Assembly (NCBI GenBank): GCA_028285305.1
Contig: JANQPV010000075.1
Location: forward strand, 62,001 to 126,000
Source: Alphaproteobacteria bacterium
GTDB lineage: Bacteria > Pseudomonadota > Alphaproteobacteria > SMXP01
Reading direction: 5' to 3'
Length of the DNA: 64,000 nucleotides
The translations under genes and the position numbers were made by a program. Within the stretch, counting starts at the first letter, position 1, and each line of letters opens with the position of its first letter. Positions 21,811 to 30,762 of this stretch are shown piece by piece. Under the pieces are notes generated by a model, which was not told the DNA's origin, searched no databases, and saw only the letters and a list, made by a program, of their open reading frames with translations.

Positions 21811-23505
21811 ATGAGTGCTAGACGATACCCCATGTCAGATTCCTCTAAACCACGCACGTTTGACTACATCATCGTGGGCGCCGGCTCTGCGGGCTGCGTC
21901 CTGGCCAACCGCCTCAGCGAGGATCCATCGGTCCGGGTCGCGCTGCTCGAATATGGCGGCTCGGACATTGGCCCCTTCATTCAAATGCCGGCAGCTCTGT
22001 CTTATCCATTGAACATGCGCCGCTACGACTGGGGATACGTGACCGAGCCCGAACCGCATTTGGGCGGGCGACAGATTACCTGTCCCCGGGGTAAAGTGAT
22101 CGGCGGCTCATCCTCGATAAACGGTATGGTCTATGTGCGAGGTCACCCGCGCGACTTCGACCGCTGGGAACACTTAGGGGCAGACGGATGGGGCGCATCA
22201 GGCGTCTTCCCCTATTTCAAAAGGCTTGAATCGATGGAAGAGGGCGATCCGTCCTGGCGTGGGAAGGACGGCCCGCTCCACGTCATCCGTGGGGAGATGA
22301 AAAATCCGCTTTACAAGGCGTTCATCAATGCCGGGAAACAGGCGGGCTACCCGGTCACCGGTGACTACAACGCGCTTCAGCAAGAGGGCTTCGGCCCGAT
22401 GGAACAAACCATATGGCGGGGCCGCAGGTGGTCCGCCGCGTCCGCCTATCTCAAGCCGGCCCTCGACCGGCCGAACCTCGTGCTGGTTAAGGGGGCCTTT
22501 GTCGAACGTATCCTCTTCGACGGCCGAACGGCGATTGGCGTCCAGACGCGCGTTGGCGGGGGACAACAAACATTCGAGGCTCGCCGGGAAGTCATTCTCT
22601 CGGCCTCGTCCATAAACTCGCCAAAGATCCTCATGCAGTCCGGCATAGGTGATGCACAGCAACTTCAGGACCTAGGGATCGACGTCGTAGTCAATCGCCC
22701 AAGTGTTGGCGAAAATCTCCAGGATCACCTCGAGCTCTATCTGCAAATGGCCTGTATCCAGCCCGTCACGCTCAATCGACATTTAAGTTGGTTTGCCAAA
22801 GGCTGGATTGGACTTCAATGGCTCATGCGCAAAGAGGGGATCGGGGCCAGCAATCATTTCGAGGCCGCGGGTTTCATCCGCTCAAAGGCGGGCGTTCCGT
22901 ATCCAGATATTCAATACCATTTTCTGCCGGCCGCCATCCGGTATGACGGTACCGCGGCGGTTAAAGGAGATGGATTTCAAGTCCATGTGGGACCCATGCG
23001 CTCAAAATCGAGGGGACGGGTCCGTTTGCGCTCGTCCGACCCCGCGAGCCCGCCTGCGATCCAATTCAACTACATGTCTCACCAAGAAGACTGGGAGGGT
23101 TTTCGCACGGCGATCAATTTGACGCGCGAACTGTTCCGGCAGCCGGCGTTCGCGCCATTTGTGGGCGACGAACTGATGCCAGGCCCTGGGTGTCAGTCAG
23201 AGGCGGACTTAGACGCCTTCATCCGCGAAGAAGTCGAGAGCGCCTATCATCCTTGCGGGACATGCCGCATGGGGAGCGCCGACGATGAACAATCCGTCGT
23301 CGATCCGGAGTGCCGGGTGATTGGCGTGGGCCGGCTGCGCGTCGTGGACTCATCGGTTTTTCCTCACATCACGAATGGCAACATCAATGCGCCCACTCTC
23401 ATGCTGGCGGAAAAAGCAAGCGATCACATTCGTGGTAAAGATCCGCTCACGCCCGAACCGTGGGACCATTGGACCCATCCACGTTGGGAGACAAACCAAC
23501 GCTAA
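21811..23505 (+). CDS. GMC family FAD-dependent oxidoreductase (choline dehydrogenase-like)
   Basis: About 557-564 residues (ATG at 21811 or 21832). The FAD-binding [22 protein letters not shown] at the N-terminus, the GMC signature 1 ([18 protein letters not shown]), signature 2 ([15 protein letters not shown]) and the C-terminal HPCGTCRMG with its active-site His and NGNINAPT are all present. It oxidises an alcohol. A convergent BCCT transporter 10 bases away suggests choline or a related compound, but GMC specificity cannot be read from sequence. Confidence 0.9.
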   Translation: MSARRYPMSDSSKPRTFDYIIVGAGSAGCVLANRLSEDPSVRVALLEYGGSDIGPFIQMPAALSYPLNMRRYDWGYVTEPEPHLGGRQITCPRGKVIGGSSSINGMVYVRGHPRDFDRWEHLGADGWGASGVFPYFKRLESMEEGDPSWRGKDGPLHVIRGEMKNPLYKAFINAGKQAGYPVTGDYNALQQEGFGPMEQTIWRGRRWSAASAYLKPALDRPNLVLVKGAFVERILFDGRTAIGVQTRVGGGQQTFEARREVILSASSINSPKILMQSGIGDAQQLQDLGIDVVVNRPSVGENLQDHLELYLQMACIQPVTLNRHLSWFAKGWIGLQWLMRKEGIGASNHFEAAGFIRSKAGVPYPDIQYHFLPAAIRYDGTAAVKGDGFQVHVGPMRSKSRGRVRLRSSDPASPPAIQFNYMSHQEDWEGFRTAINLTRELFRQPAFAPFVGDELMPGPGCQSEADLDAFIREEVESAYHPCGTCRMGSADDEQSVVDPECRVIGVGRLRVVDSSVFPHITNGNINAPTLMLAEKASDHIRGKDPLTPEPWDHWTHPRWETNQR

Positions 23506-23514
23506 TCGTTGCAC

Positions 23515-25038
23515 TTAGACCTCTTCTACATGAGATGTGCCATCCGGACGCTTTGCAAGCGCGTAGGTCCGCCGGTTCAACTGAGCACCGAAGTCTTGAT
23601 CCAATCTGCGCAACAGCGACCAGGCGACCAGCAGAATGACCGGGATCAGCGGCAGCGCCGTGATGACCGTTGCCGCCTGGACTGTGCCAATTCCATCGGT
23701 CGCGAGCAGTCCAAGAGCGACAAAGGCGAGTGCAAACGCCCATGTGAGCCGTAGCCAGCGAGTGGGCTCTTCCTCACCCGATATATTCCGTGTGCTTATG
23801 CTTGCAAAGACGAACGCCACGGAATCGAGGGTGGTGGCGAGAAACACGATCGCCAAAACGAAGAAGGCGACGATCATAAAGCCGCTGAACGGAAGCGTCT
23901 GGACGATGGCGAGAATTGCGGGGGCCATGCCTTCATCGTTCAAGATGGACGAGACCGCAAGTTCGCCGCTGGTCTCAAGATGAAGCGCGTAAGCGCCGCA
24001 AATGGCCAGATACGACCAACACCCGAGGCTCCCCCACAAAAGAATGCCTAGGATGGTTTGCCGAATGGTGCGGCCACGCGAAATCCGCCCAAAGAACAAG
24101 CCCATCAAAGGCGCATAGGCGATCCACCATGCCCAGTAGAACAGTGTCCAGTCCTGAGGAAAGGAGCCCTGGTCGATTGGGTCGAGCCAGAAACCCATGC
24201 GAAAGAAGTTATCGATCATCAGGCCGAAGCTATTCGCCCACAGAGTGACGATAAAAGCTGTCGGCCCAAGGATCAAGACGAGGAGGAGAATGACGAAGGC
24301 CAAGCCAATGTTGAAATCACTTAGGATCTGAATGCCGCGTCTCAGACCGAAATAGACGCTGGTGCCAAAGATGAGCGTCCACAGCGCAACCACGGCGACC
24401 TCGAGCGCGGGAGAGCTCGGCAATCCAAAGATATGGGCAGAGAACGTTGTGACAACGGGAACGCCTAGACCAAGCGATGTACCGGCGCCTCCAATCATGC
24501 CGATGATGACAAGCACGTCCACGACTGAACGCGTCAGCCGATGAGCCACCGGTCCGCCAAAGCGCTCCAGCCCGGCGCTTAAGTTAAACTCGCTTTGTCG
24601 GCGTACGTATAAAGTATATGCGACGGGGATCGTCATGAGGGCATAGAAGGCCCAAGGCACCAGCCCCCAATGGAACTGTGCATACATATGTCCCCATTCG
24701 GCGGCCTCGCTGGAGCGGGCCGGGAGATCGAACGGCGGGTTGACGTAATAGTGGATCGGTTCGATGAACGACCAACTGATTAGACCAATGCCAATGCCGG
24801 CCGCAAACATCATCGAGGCCCAGCTGACTTCGGAGAATGCAGGCTTGTCGTCAGGCGCGCCCAATTTGACCCGGCCGTAGCGCCCCAACGCGAGCCAAAG
24901 ACTAAGGCCCAGAACGCCAAAGCCCATCAGCATGAAGAGCCAGCCGAACTCCCGGGTGATCCAGCTCATACCAGCTTTCGCGATCTGCTCGGTCGCCTCG
25001 GGCCACATATTCATGAAGAAACCGGCGCCAAAAACCAC
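23515..25038 (-). CDS. BCCT family transporter (betaine/carnitine/choline), start uncertain
   Basis: About 507 residues from the GTG at 25038, with 11-12 membrane helices. The substrate-site segment FYWAWWIAYAPLMGLFFGRISRGRT and the periplasmic helix regions of the BCCT family are clear. The GTG start, however, falls inside the first membrane helix. In the same frame the upstream codons read SDSEDQPLRLKPSVFWPAAL, exactly the expected N-terminus, but there is no ATG, GTG or TTG before an in-frame TAG. An ATC at 25107 has AGGAG 7 bases upstream; an ATG at 25114 is one base out of frame across a CCCC run. So the true start is either a rare ATC or is hidden by a one-base insertion. Likely imports choline or betaine for osmoprotection or catabolism. 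Confidence 0.8.
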   Translation of the reverse strand: MVFGAGFFMNMWPEATEQIAKAGMSWITREFGWLFMLMGFGVLGLSLWLALGRYGRVKLGAPDDKPAFSEVSWASMMFAAGIGIGLISWSFIEPIHYYVNPPFDLPARSSEAAEWGHMYAQFHWGLVPWAFYALMTIPVAYTLYVRRQSEFNLSAGLERFGGPVAHRLTRSVVDVLVIIGMIGGAGTSLGLGVPVVTTFSAHIFGLPSSPALEVAVVALWTLIFGTSVYFGLRRGIQILSDFNIGLAFVILLLVLILGPTAFIVTLWANSFGLMIDNFFRMGFWLDPIDQGSFPQDWTLFYWAWWIAYAPLMGLFFGRISRGRTIRQTILGILLWGSLGCWSYLAICGAYALHLETSGELAVSSILNDEGMAPAILAIVQTLPFSGFMIVAFFVLAIVFLATTLDSVAFVFASISTRNISGEEEPTRWLRLTWAFALAFVALGLLATDGIGTVQAATVITALPLIPVILLVAWSLLRRLDQDFGAQLNRRTYALAKRPDGTSHVEEV

Positions 25039-25114
25039 AAGGGCTGCGGGCCAGAATACGCTGGGTTTTAGGCGGAGGGGCTGATCCTCCGAATCCGATA
25101 GGGCGATGGGGCAT

Positions 25115-25579
25115 CTCCTGCTGGGGACAAATGAACGCGTTGTCTAGCATCAATGCGCGGGAGCGCCAAATTCGCGATAGTGAGGATCCCGCGCATGGCG
25201 GCGTCTCAGGCCGTCCGAACACGGATTGAGAGAAGAATGAGGAACCGGTGAAGGCGCGCCCAAAGAGCGTAGAATTGCCAACCCCTGCCGCTGAGTCTTA
25301 ATAATCGTACGGCAGTAGTGCGCGCAAAAGCGGTCATCAAATAGTCATCAGAAATAACTCGGTACTGACTTTTATCCCACGCCTACCTGAACGTGGTTCT
25401 CCCGCAGAAGGCATCGTCGTGCGTTTTGCGTACAAAACTATATTCTGAGAGCGGAATCTTCTACAATTCGGACTTGGACAAACAACGCCCTCGAAACGAC
25501 AAGCACGATAATTGTCACATCGATAGACCCTTTCCAGATGTGCCGAACGCAGCTACTGATACAAAAAATAGGGAACGAG
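25115..25579. other. Intergenic region between the BCCT gene and the accessory block
   Basis: About 465 bases without a supported gene. Short frames here lack coding character. Base composition falls towards the right, where the lower-GC accessory gene begins at 25580. No tRNA, integrase or clear direct repeat marks the boundary. Confidence 0.4.
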
Positions 25580-26662
25580 ATGGCACACGATCAGCAAGAG
25601 CTATTTGAACATCGAAGTCACCGCTACATCGATTGCGAAACATCCTCTGAGGCGACGAGAATTGTTGAGATTGAAGGTAAGTCGCTTACGACAACGCCAG
25701 TATTCGAAGCCTATTGGCGCTTTGCGGAAAAGCGCCAGAAGATTTTTTTCAAGCGGGTCAAAGGCGCCAATGATCCGGACCTAACTGACGATCCGATACT
25801 GTCGGAATATCGATTCACCAACGCCTATCGCGCGTCCGATCGCGTGAGTCAGTACCTTCTTCGTGAAGTCATATGGAGCAGTGGCCAAGGTTGGACCGAT
25901 CAAGACTATTTCTACCGCACGCTCCTTTTCAAACTGTTCAACCGGCCCAACACTTGGGAAGCACTTGAAAAGGAACTCGGTACCCTTAGTTGGAGCACGT
26001 ATGATTTCGACGCCTTGGACGGCCTCTTGAATGCGCGACAAGCTGCAGGCGAACGAAACTATTCGGCAGCCTATATAATGCCGTCGGCGGGTGCGGTATT
26101 CGGGCACAAGAGTAAACACGCCAACCATCTTCGCCTCTTAGAATGGATGATAAGCGAGCGTTATCCGCAGCGGCTTAAAACCTGTCGCAATATGGGCGAA
26201 GCGTTTGAGCTCCTTTTGGCGGCTCCATCTATTGGGCCATTCCTTGCATATCAATTCGCGACAGACCTCAACTATGGACCGCTGACGTCTTTTTCGGAGA
26301 TGGAATTTGTCAAGGCTGGTCCTGGAGCACTGGACGGTGTTTCCAAATGCTTCGTTTCAACAGAAGGCGTTTCGGCCGAAGGGATAATTAAGCATTTTGC
26401 TGATTTTCAGGAAGACTACTTCGACGCTTTCGAGATCGATTTTTCAGACTTGTGGGGACGACCGCTTCAACTGATCGACTGCCAGAACGTGTTCTGCGAG
26501 ATTTCCAAATACTCGCGAGTCGCATTTCCCGATATCCAGGGAAAGTCTGGACGCTCGCGTATCAAGCAGAAATTCGCGCCTGCTGGACGGCTCCCTGCGC
26601 CGTTCTACCCGCCGGAATGGGGACTCAACGACAAGATCGGGGATAATGCGTCAGCAAACTAA
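25580..26662 (+). CDS. DNA-glycosylase-fold protein of the HMUDK_hel / aGPT-pyrophosphorylase type
   Basis: About 360 residues from the ATG at 25580 (AGGG about 7 bases upstream). Wholly helical core with the segments FTNAYRASDRVSQYLL (about 77-92), FYRTLLFKLFNRPNTWEAL (about 113-131) and, later, SIGPFLAYQFATDLNYGPLTSF. These match what I know of the helical domain of 5-hydroxymethyldeoxyuridine DNA kinases and the related alpha-glutamyl/putrescinyl-thymine pyrophosphorylases, families predicted to act on hypermodified thymine. No P-loop kinase domain is attached. Codon use is more AT-rich than the neighbours, suggesting transfer. It converges, with a 4-base overlap, on a MazG_C/Nmad2 operon of related predicted function. 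Family assignment is from pattern memory only. Confidence 0.6.
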   Translation: MAHDQQELFEHRSHRYIDCETSSEATRIVEIEGKSLTTTPVFEAYWRFAEKRQKIFFKRVKGANDPDLTDDPILSEYRFTNAYRASDRVSQYLLREVIWSSGQGWTDQDYFYRTLLFKLFNRPNTWEALEKELGTLSWSTYDFDALDGLLNARQAAGERNYSAAYIMPSAGAVFGHKSKHANHLRLLEWMISERYPQRLKTCRNMGEAFELLLAAPSIGPFLAYQFATDLNYGPLTSFSEMEFVKAGPGALDGVSKCFVSTEGVSAEGIIKHFADFQEDYFDAFEIDFSDLWGRPLQLIDCQNVFCEISKYSRVAFPDIQGKSGRSRIKQKFAPAGRLPAPFYPPEWGLNDKIGDNASAN

Positions 26663-27975
26663 CTGCTGGAATCAGATGGTCTGAAATCGAGCTTTCGATT
26701 CACGAGATCGACGGTCACGAAGCCGCCGCGATGCTGCTTGAGCAGATCAAAGACGCGATACCCTTCGCGTATTGCGCGTGCCCATTCCCAGTATTTGTTG
26801 TCATAGACTTCGTGACCGATGGTAAGCTCGCGGACCTGCTTGAGAAGCGAAAAAGGGATCTCTTCGCCATCGGGGAAAAGCGGCCGGTCATATGCCGTAA
26901 TGTCACCATGTAGTTCCTTGGCGCGCCGCGCAGCTTCCCAGTGAATGAACTTGACCACCAGCTCTTCCACAACGGCCGACCTGCCGCCGTCTTGCTCTAG
27001 CTTGGTCTTGCCCTCGCGCTTGATCGCGAAAAGATCCCGCAAGACGGGCGACCATCCCAATACCGCGACATTTGCCAGATGGATGACATCGTGGAACCGG
27101 TAGCCGTCTTCGATCGAGTATTGATCACGTAGCGGGTCGCCGCGGCGCTCGCCCTCCCAGTAGATTTCGACCGTCTCCGAATCCACTGAGCGAAACTCGA
27201 CATCGAAGCTGCGTGGAAACTGCTGTCTGGAAGGCACATTAGCATCGTGGAGTGGAGTTGGTTTCCGATCGTTTTGCCGTGCGCTGGCCTTCTCCATATT
27301 TTTCTCACCGACATCGTCCATATCAATGTCGTACAACGAAGCGATTGCGCACAGGTGCCAGGCGATTTCGCCCAAGACTACGCCAATCGGGCGATCCTTG
27401 AGCTGCTTGTTCAGCTCTTTTTCAATCTTCGGAAGGAGGTGACGCATCAACTGTGCCGCCAACTGCGTTAGCACGGCAGCACAAACCTGTAAAAGGACGT
27501 GTCGCTCTGTGCGCGCCGTCTTAATCGCAAGTCGTTGATAGTCGGATAATGTCGGGTGAGAAGCCGACTTGAACTGCTCGGCCCCGTCCAGAAAATCCTG
27601 AACGTCTTCCGGCGTTAGAATTTCACGAATTCGCGCACCACGCTGGCTCGGATCGGTCACTTCCGTTTGCAAGTGCTCTATGTCGGAAACGAGGACATCA
27701 GGGCTGTCTCCAGAATCCTCGATGCGTGCTAGAGCGAAGGCATACCACATTGCGTCGCCGAGTTCTTCTTGCAGTTCGAGCCTAGCGAGCGGCGAGGACA
27801 AAGCGCCCCCTTCATTCAGCCATTCCTTTTTTATTGCGGAGATGACGGAGCCGATTTCGCTGGCTAGACCGAAAATCGCAATCTCACGCGGGTTTGCGGC
27901 GTTTCCATCGCTTTCTTGCTTGGCGGAGAACTGGTCGGTCCGCGCTACAAATGCGGCGTATTTCTTGATCAGCAT
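26659..27975 (-). CDS. MazG-like nucleoside triphosphate pyrophosphohydrolase with MazG_C domain
   Basis: 438 residues. The N-terminal part has a MazG-type helix pair (GLASEIGSVISAIKKEW ... LELQEELGDAMWYAFALARI) with the acidic EE..D metal ligands. A second such helix (VLGEIAWHLCAIASLYDIDMDDVGEKNMEKA) lies near 195-230. From about 255 a MazG_C-like domain follows (FPRSFDVEF ... DGYRFHDVIHLANVAVLGWSPVLRDLF). It should hydrolyse (d)NTPs to NMP and pyrophosphate, which in this setting could clear a modified or invading nucleotide. It overlaps the Nmad2-like gene by 7 bases and is the last gene of a three-gene operon. Confidence 0.72.
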   Translation of the reverse strand: MLIKKYAAFVARTDQFSAKQESDGNAANPREIAIFGLASEIGSVISAIKKEWLNEGGALSSPLARLELQEELGDAMWYAFALARIEDSGDSPDVLVSDIEHLQTEVTDPSQRGARIREILTPEDVQDFLDGAEQFKSASHPTLSDYQRLAIKTARTERHVLLQVCAAVLTQLAAQLMRHLLPKIEKELNKQLKDRPIGVVLGEIAWHLCAIASLYDIDMDDVGEKNMEKASARQNDRKPTPLHDANVPSRQQFPRSFDVEFRSVDSETVEIYWEGERRGDPLRDQYSIEDGYRFHDVIHLANVAVLGWSPVLRDLFAIKREGKTKLEQDGGRSAVVEELVVKFIHWEAARRAKELHGDITAYDRPLFPDGEEIPFSLLKQVRELTIGHEVYDNKYWEWARAIREGYRVFDLLKQHRGGFVTVDLVNRKLDFRPSDSSS

Positions 27976-28634
27976 GCTGACACCTTCGGAGCAATCAGCT
28001 GGCGAAGTTTCTTGTCGTGCATCCAGTCTGCTGGATCATGTAGCAACCCGCGGTCAGGAAGGCTTCGCAGCCAAGCGATAAAATCCTCCTTCAAGGACTC
28101 GTCGTCGACTTTGTATTCATGGCCGCGCCCGGTCTTGATGAGTGCGGAGTATTCTTCGGGTGGTCGTGGGCCATTCGACCCCCAATAGGCATACTCCCGG
28201 CCGATCAGCACCTTGTCGGTTGTCGCCGTGTCGCGGCGAAGATTTCCTTCACCGATGAGACTGTTCGGGTCGCTGTGAAAGGACGGTTCCTGAATCCAGT
28301 CGCCGTTGAACGGATGCTGATGGTAGATGTTGTCGCCGTAACTCATCATAAGTGAGCCGCCCATTTTCGGGCGTTTGTTGCGAAACAGCGGGTTGCGCCA
28401 GTACGCGTCGAAATGGGTGATCTCATCGACCAGCATCCAGTAGATGACTTGGCCACTCAGATCGTGCTTGGCGGGGCCATATCCCACGATCACATCACCA
28501 GGCTCAGCATACTGTCGGATCTGAGGCTTACAGCAAGCAAGCGTACAGACCTTAAAAAACGGATTGGGCGCGAATCCCTTGTCATGATCGATGACATACC
28601 GATAGAGGCGTCGTGGACGGTTACTCGCATTCAT
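27969..28634 (-). CDS. Nucleotide-modification-associated domain protein (Nmad2-like)
   Basis: About 221 residues from the ATG at 28634; the frame extends to 28661. The N-terminal signature YRYVIDHDKGFAPNPF, then CTLACCKPQIRQYAEPGDVIVG, is that of the Nmad2 family, which was defined by its association with base-modification operons. The biochemical role of Nmad2 is not known. The Cys-Cys-Lys-Pro and the conserved Asp and Asn residues suggest nucleotide handling. Overlaps both neighbours (14 bases upstream, 7 downstream), so stoichiometric co-expression is likely. Confidence 0.65.
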   Translation of the reverse strand: MNASNRPRRLYRYVIDHDKGFAPNPFFKVCTLACCKPQIRQYAEPGDVIVGYGPAKHDLSGQVIYWMLVDEITHFDAYWRNPLFRNKRPKMGGSLMMSYGDNIYHQHPFNGDWIQEPSFHSDPNSLIGEGNLRRDTATTDKVLIGREYAYWGSNGPRPPEEYSALIKTGRGHEYKVDDESLKEDFIAWLRSLPDRGLLHDPADWMHDKKLRQLIAPKVSAC

Positions 28635-29067
28635 GGGGATCAATCTCATTCGGATCGGCACCCTCGCCAGCCGGGGTCAAGAAGGCGTTTTCGCAGTCGG
28701 AACCGAGTTCGCCTTTGACCTTTTCAGCATCCCAAGGCACTTGGGCCGTGCAGTATTTCGCTGCGGCGGGGTGAATGCCGGTTTGCGCTTGATCGGGTGC
28801 CCAGATCCCGACAATATTGCAGACGCCTTCCTTTGCGCCGGCGAAGGCGACTGCATCCAGTAGCGCGCTATCGCCAGCATCATCGTGCAGGATCATCACG
28901 ATAGCATCGGACGACATGATGCCGTCCAGGTCGCCTGCACCGCCGACAAACTTCACCGCTCCAAGGTCAATCTCTGCGGATGAGAGCAGTTTGAGGACGT
29001 CGATTTCAGGCACCGACTTACCTTCTGCTTGCGCCACAAAGACACGGCGCTGATCATTCTGGTGCAT
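28621..29067 (-). CDS. Unidentified Rossmann-like protein, first gene of the MazG_C/Nmad2 operon
   Basis: 148 residues, start at 29067 with AGGAG 8-9 bases upstream. Strand-helix alternation with RVFVAQAEG at the N-terminus, DAIVMILHDDAGDSALLDAVAFAGAKEG in the middle and NIVGIWAP resembles the layout of TIR-like or nucleoside-deoxyribosyltransferase-like folds, where a strand ending in a small loop is followed by a helix bearing a catalytic acid. I cannot identify the family or a certain catalytic Glu. The C-terminal 30 residues are acidic and probably disordered. Position suggests it works with the Nmad2 and MazG_C proteins. Confidence 0.55.
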   Translation of the reverse strand: MHQNDQRRVFVAQAEGKSVPEIDVLKLLSSAEIDLGAVKFVGGAGDLDGIMSSDAIVMILHDDAGDSALLDAVAFAGAKEGVCNIVGIWAPDQAQTGIHPAAAKYCTAQVPWDAEKVKGELGSDCENAFLTPAGEGADPNEIDPHECE

Positions 29068-29209
29068 TCGACCAGTCTCCTATTGCGCCGGGATTATCGT
29101 GTTGCCAGTCGTGGACGAAGCAGATAACAGGAGCTTGTTCAGGGCGGGTTATCTGATTGTCTGGCGTCCCTCCGGGCGGCGCTTGCCCCATCGGGAAATC
29201 TGCTTGGCA

Positions 29210-29235
29210 GCGGAGCCGGAGACTTCCGGCTCCGC
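29210..29235. terminator. Hairpin downstream of higA
   Basis: GCGGAGCCGGA, loop GACT, TCCGGCTCCGC: an 11-bp perfect stem starting 7 bases after the higA stop on the minus strand. The T-run (CTTTT) follows it on the plus strand, so efficiency for higBA is uncertain; it also insulates the operon at 26.6-29.1 kb from higBA transcription. Confidence 0.6.
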
Positions 29236-29241
29236 GCGCTT

Positions 29242-30465
29242 TTACGAAGCCTCCTCAAAATGCGGGCGCACCTCATTGGTGCCTACGAATTGTGAGAGAA
29301 GCCGATAATTTCCGGTTTCCCGCCGCACCCTTCCGGCCACAATGGCCGGATGGACGTTCACCAATTGTGCAAAGGCAATGACACGCGAGGGCGTTGCTGC
29401 TTTCAGCAGCTCGGCCGCATCCCAGTCTTCCGACGGAATGAGCGCTTCCTGGGCAAGCGTATCCGCCTCGTCTTCGATCAACCAGTCTTCTGAATGATCC
29501 GAGCGGTTCAGTTTCAGGTCGTCGACGAAGAAAGCGCCTTCTTCATTCAGATGCCGCCACACATGGGCGGTCTCGTGCAGAAGGCAGAACCAGAAATTAT
29601 CGAGCCGGTCATAGCGGAGGGTAAGTCCGATCACAGGCACGCCTTCTTTTGTACGCATGGCTGCGCCATCGAGATGCGTTTTCGGAAGATGCCTGGCATA
29701 GACGACGGCGACGCCCTGCTGTTCAAGCGCTTCGACGGCGCGGTTCGGGCCGTCTGGCAAGCGGCTCAGCGTGGCGAGAAATCGGAGAAACTCGGCATCG
29801 ATGGCGCCTTCGCGATAGGTCGACTCCAGTGCCCGTTCCCGCGCCGTCGCAAGGACGTGGAGGCACCATGCCTGTAACGCATATGGGTCCATGCGCGCGT
29901 TCTGGCGTGCCGCATCATTCTTGCGATAAAGCGCCTGCGGGACGGAATCGTGCCCGCCGGCCCGCTCGATTAGATCGCTCATCAGGTCTTCGGCCGCCTC
30001 GGCTACATTGCGGACAGTCGGCAGCCACCGGCGTTTCACCAGCTCCCGCACGGGAAAACGTCCCCATTGGATATGATCAGTCTCAGCGTCGAAATCAGTC
30101 ACGGTCGTGTCACCGATCAGCACCTCGGCAGGAATGCCGAGGTGTGCGTTAAGTGCACGGATCATTTTCAGGGTCAACGTGCGTTTGCCGGACAGCACTT
30201 CGGAGACTTTAGCTCGGCTGCCGATATAGGGCACAAGGTCAGCCTGACTGAGATCAGCCTGCTCCATCCGGAACTGAATTGCCTCGATGGGAGTTGGTAG
30301 GTCGATCGGATAGTGCTCGTCTTCATAGACTTCGACTAGCGTGGTCAGCACATCAAGTTCGTCACGTTCCGGGCTGCCATCCGGTGCGTCCATGAGACAG
30401 TCGATACGAGCAAGTGCAGCGTCGTAATCGGTCTCATCTCGAATCGGGCGTACTGTGCTCATCAT
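29242..30465 (-). CDS. higA: HigA-type antitoxin fused to an ImmA/IrrE metallopeptidase domain
   Basis: 407 residues. The N-terminal third holds an XRE/HigA helix-turn-helix (IQFRMEQADLSQADLVPYIGSRAKVSEVLSGKRTLTLKMIRAL). The C-terminal half is an ImmA/IrrE (DUF955) zinc-peptidase-like domain with HETAH in WFCLLHETAHVWRH. Its start overlaps the stop of higB (ATATGATG), the usual toxin-first order of higBA. The HTH should autoregulate the promoter at 30763-30802. The peptidase domain could make antitoxin stability or release signal-dependent; that is inference. Confidence 0.88.
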   Translation of the reverse strand: MMSTVRPIRDETDYDAALARIDCLMDAPDGSPERDELDVLTTLVEVYEDEHYPIDLPTPIEAIQFRMEQADLSQADLVPYIGSRAKVSEVLSGKRTLTLKMIRALNAHLGIPAEVLIGDTTVTDFDAETDHIQWGRFPVRELVKRRWLPTVRNVAEAAEDLMSDLIERAGGHDSVPQALYRKNDAARQNARMDPYALQAWCLHVLATARERALESTYREGAIDAEFLRFLATLSRLPDGPNRAVEALEQQGVAVVYARHLPKTHLDGAAMRTKEGVPVIGLTLRYDRLDNFWFCLLHETAHVWRHLNEEGAFFVDDLKLNRSDHSEDWLIEDEADTLAQEALIPSEDWDAAELLKAATPSRVIAFAQLVNVHPAIVAGRVRRETGNYRLLSQFVGTNEVRPHFEEAS

Positions 30466-30749
30466 ATCTCCTCCACATCGATCTTATCGCAGTCGGCATG
30501 GGTGCCAATGAACCTGATGAAGATGATGCCTGCGCTATAGTCGATCCGAACCACGAGCCTGTACTTGTTGCCCGCAATGTTGAAAACGACGCGGTTGTTT
30601 CCAACGATGCTGGCGTGGCGGTACTTCTCCTCGATGTCGTTCGGCGTTTTCCAGTCAGCCTTTCTTGCTTCGTGATACCAAGCGTCGAGCACGGCAACGG
30701 TATTGGTATCGCTGAACTCGCGAAGTGTCCGCCGTGCAATTATGCGCAT
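30462..30749 (-). CDS. higB: HigB-type mRNA interferase toxin
   Basis: 95 residues of the RelE-superfamily HigB_toxin type. The start MRIIARRTLREF, KADWKTPNDIEEKY, VVFNIAGNKYRLVV and the terminal FIRFIGTHADCDKID are hallmark segments, including the late His that takes part in ribosome-dependent mRNA cleavage. The family tail is usually THxxYDxI; here the Tyr position is Cys (HADCDKI). Start at 30749 with GGAGG 6 bases upstream. It overlaps higA by 4 bases. Confidence 0.9.
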   Translation of the reverse strand: MRIIARRTLREFSDTNTVAVLDAWYHEARKADWKTPNDIEEKYRHASIVGNNRVVFNIAGNKYRLVVRIDYSAGIIFIRFIGTHADCDKIDVEEI

Positions 30750-30762
30750 CCGACGCCTCCAT

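Noticed and set aside
25393-25608. 71-codon frame upstream of the HMUDK-like gene
   Set aside because: No ribosome site; overlaps the start of the better-supported gene and looks like noise in AT-rich DNA.
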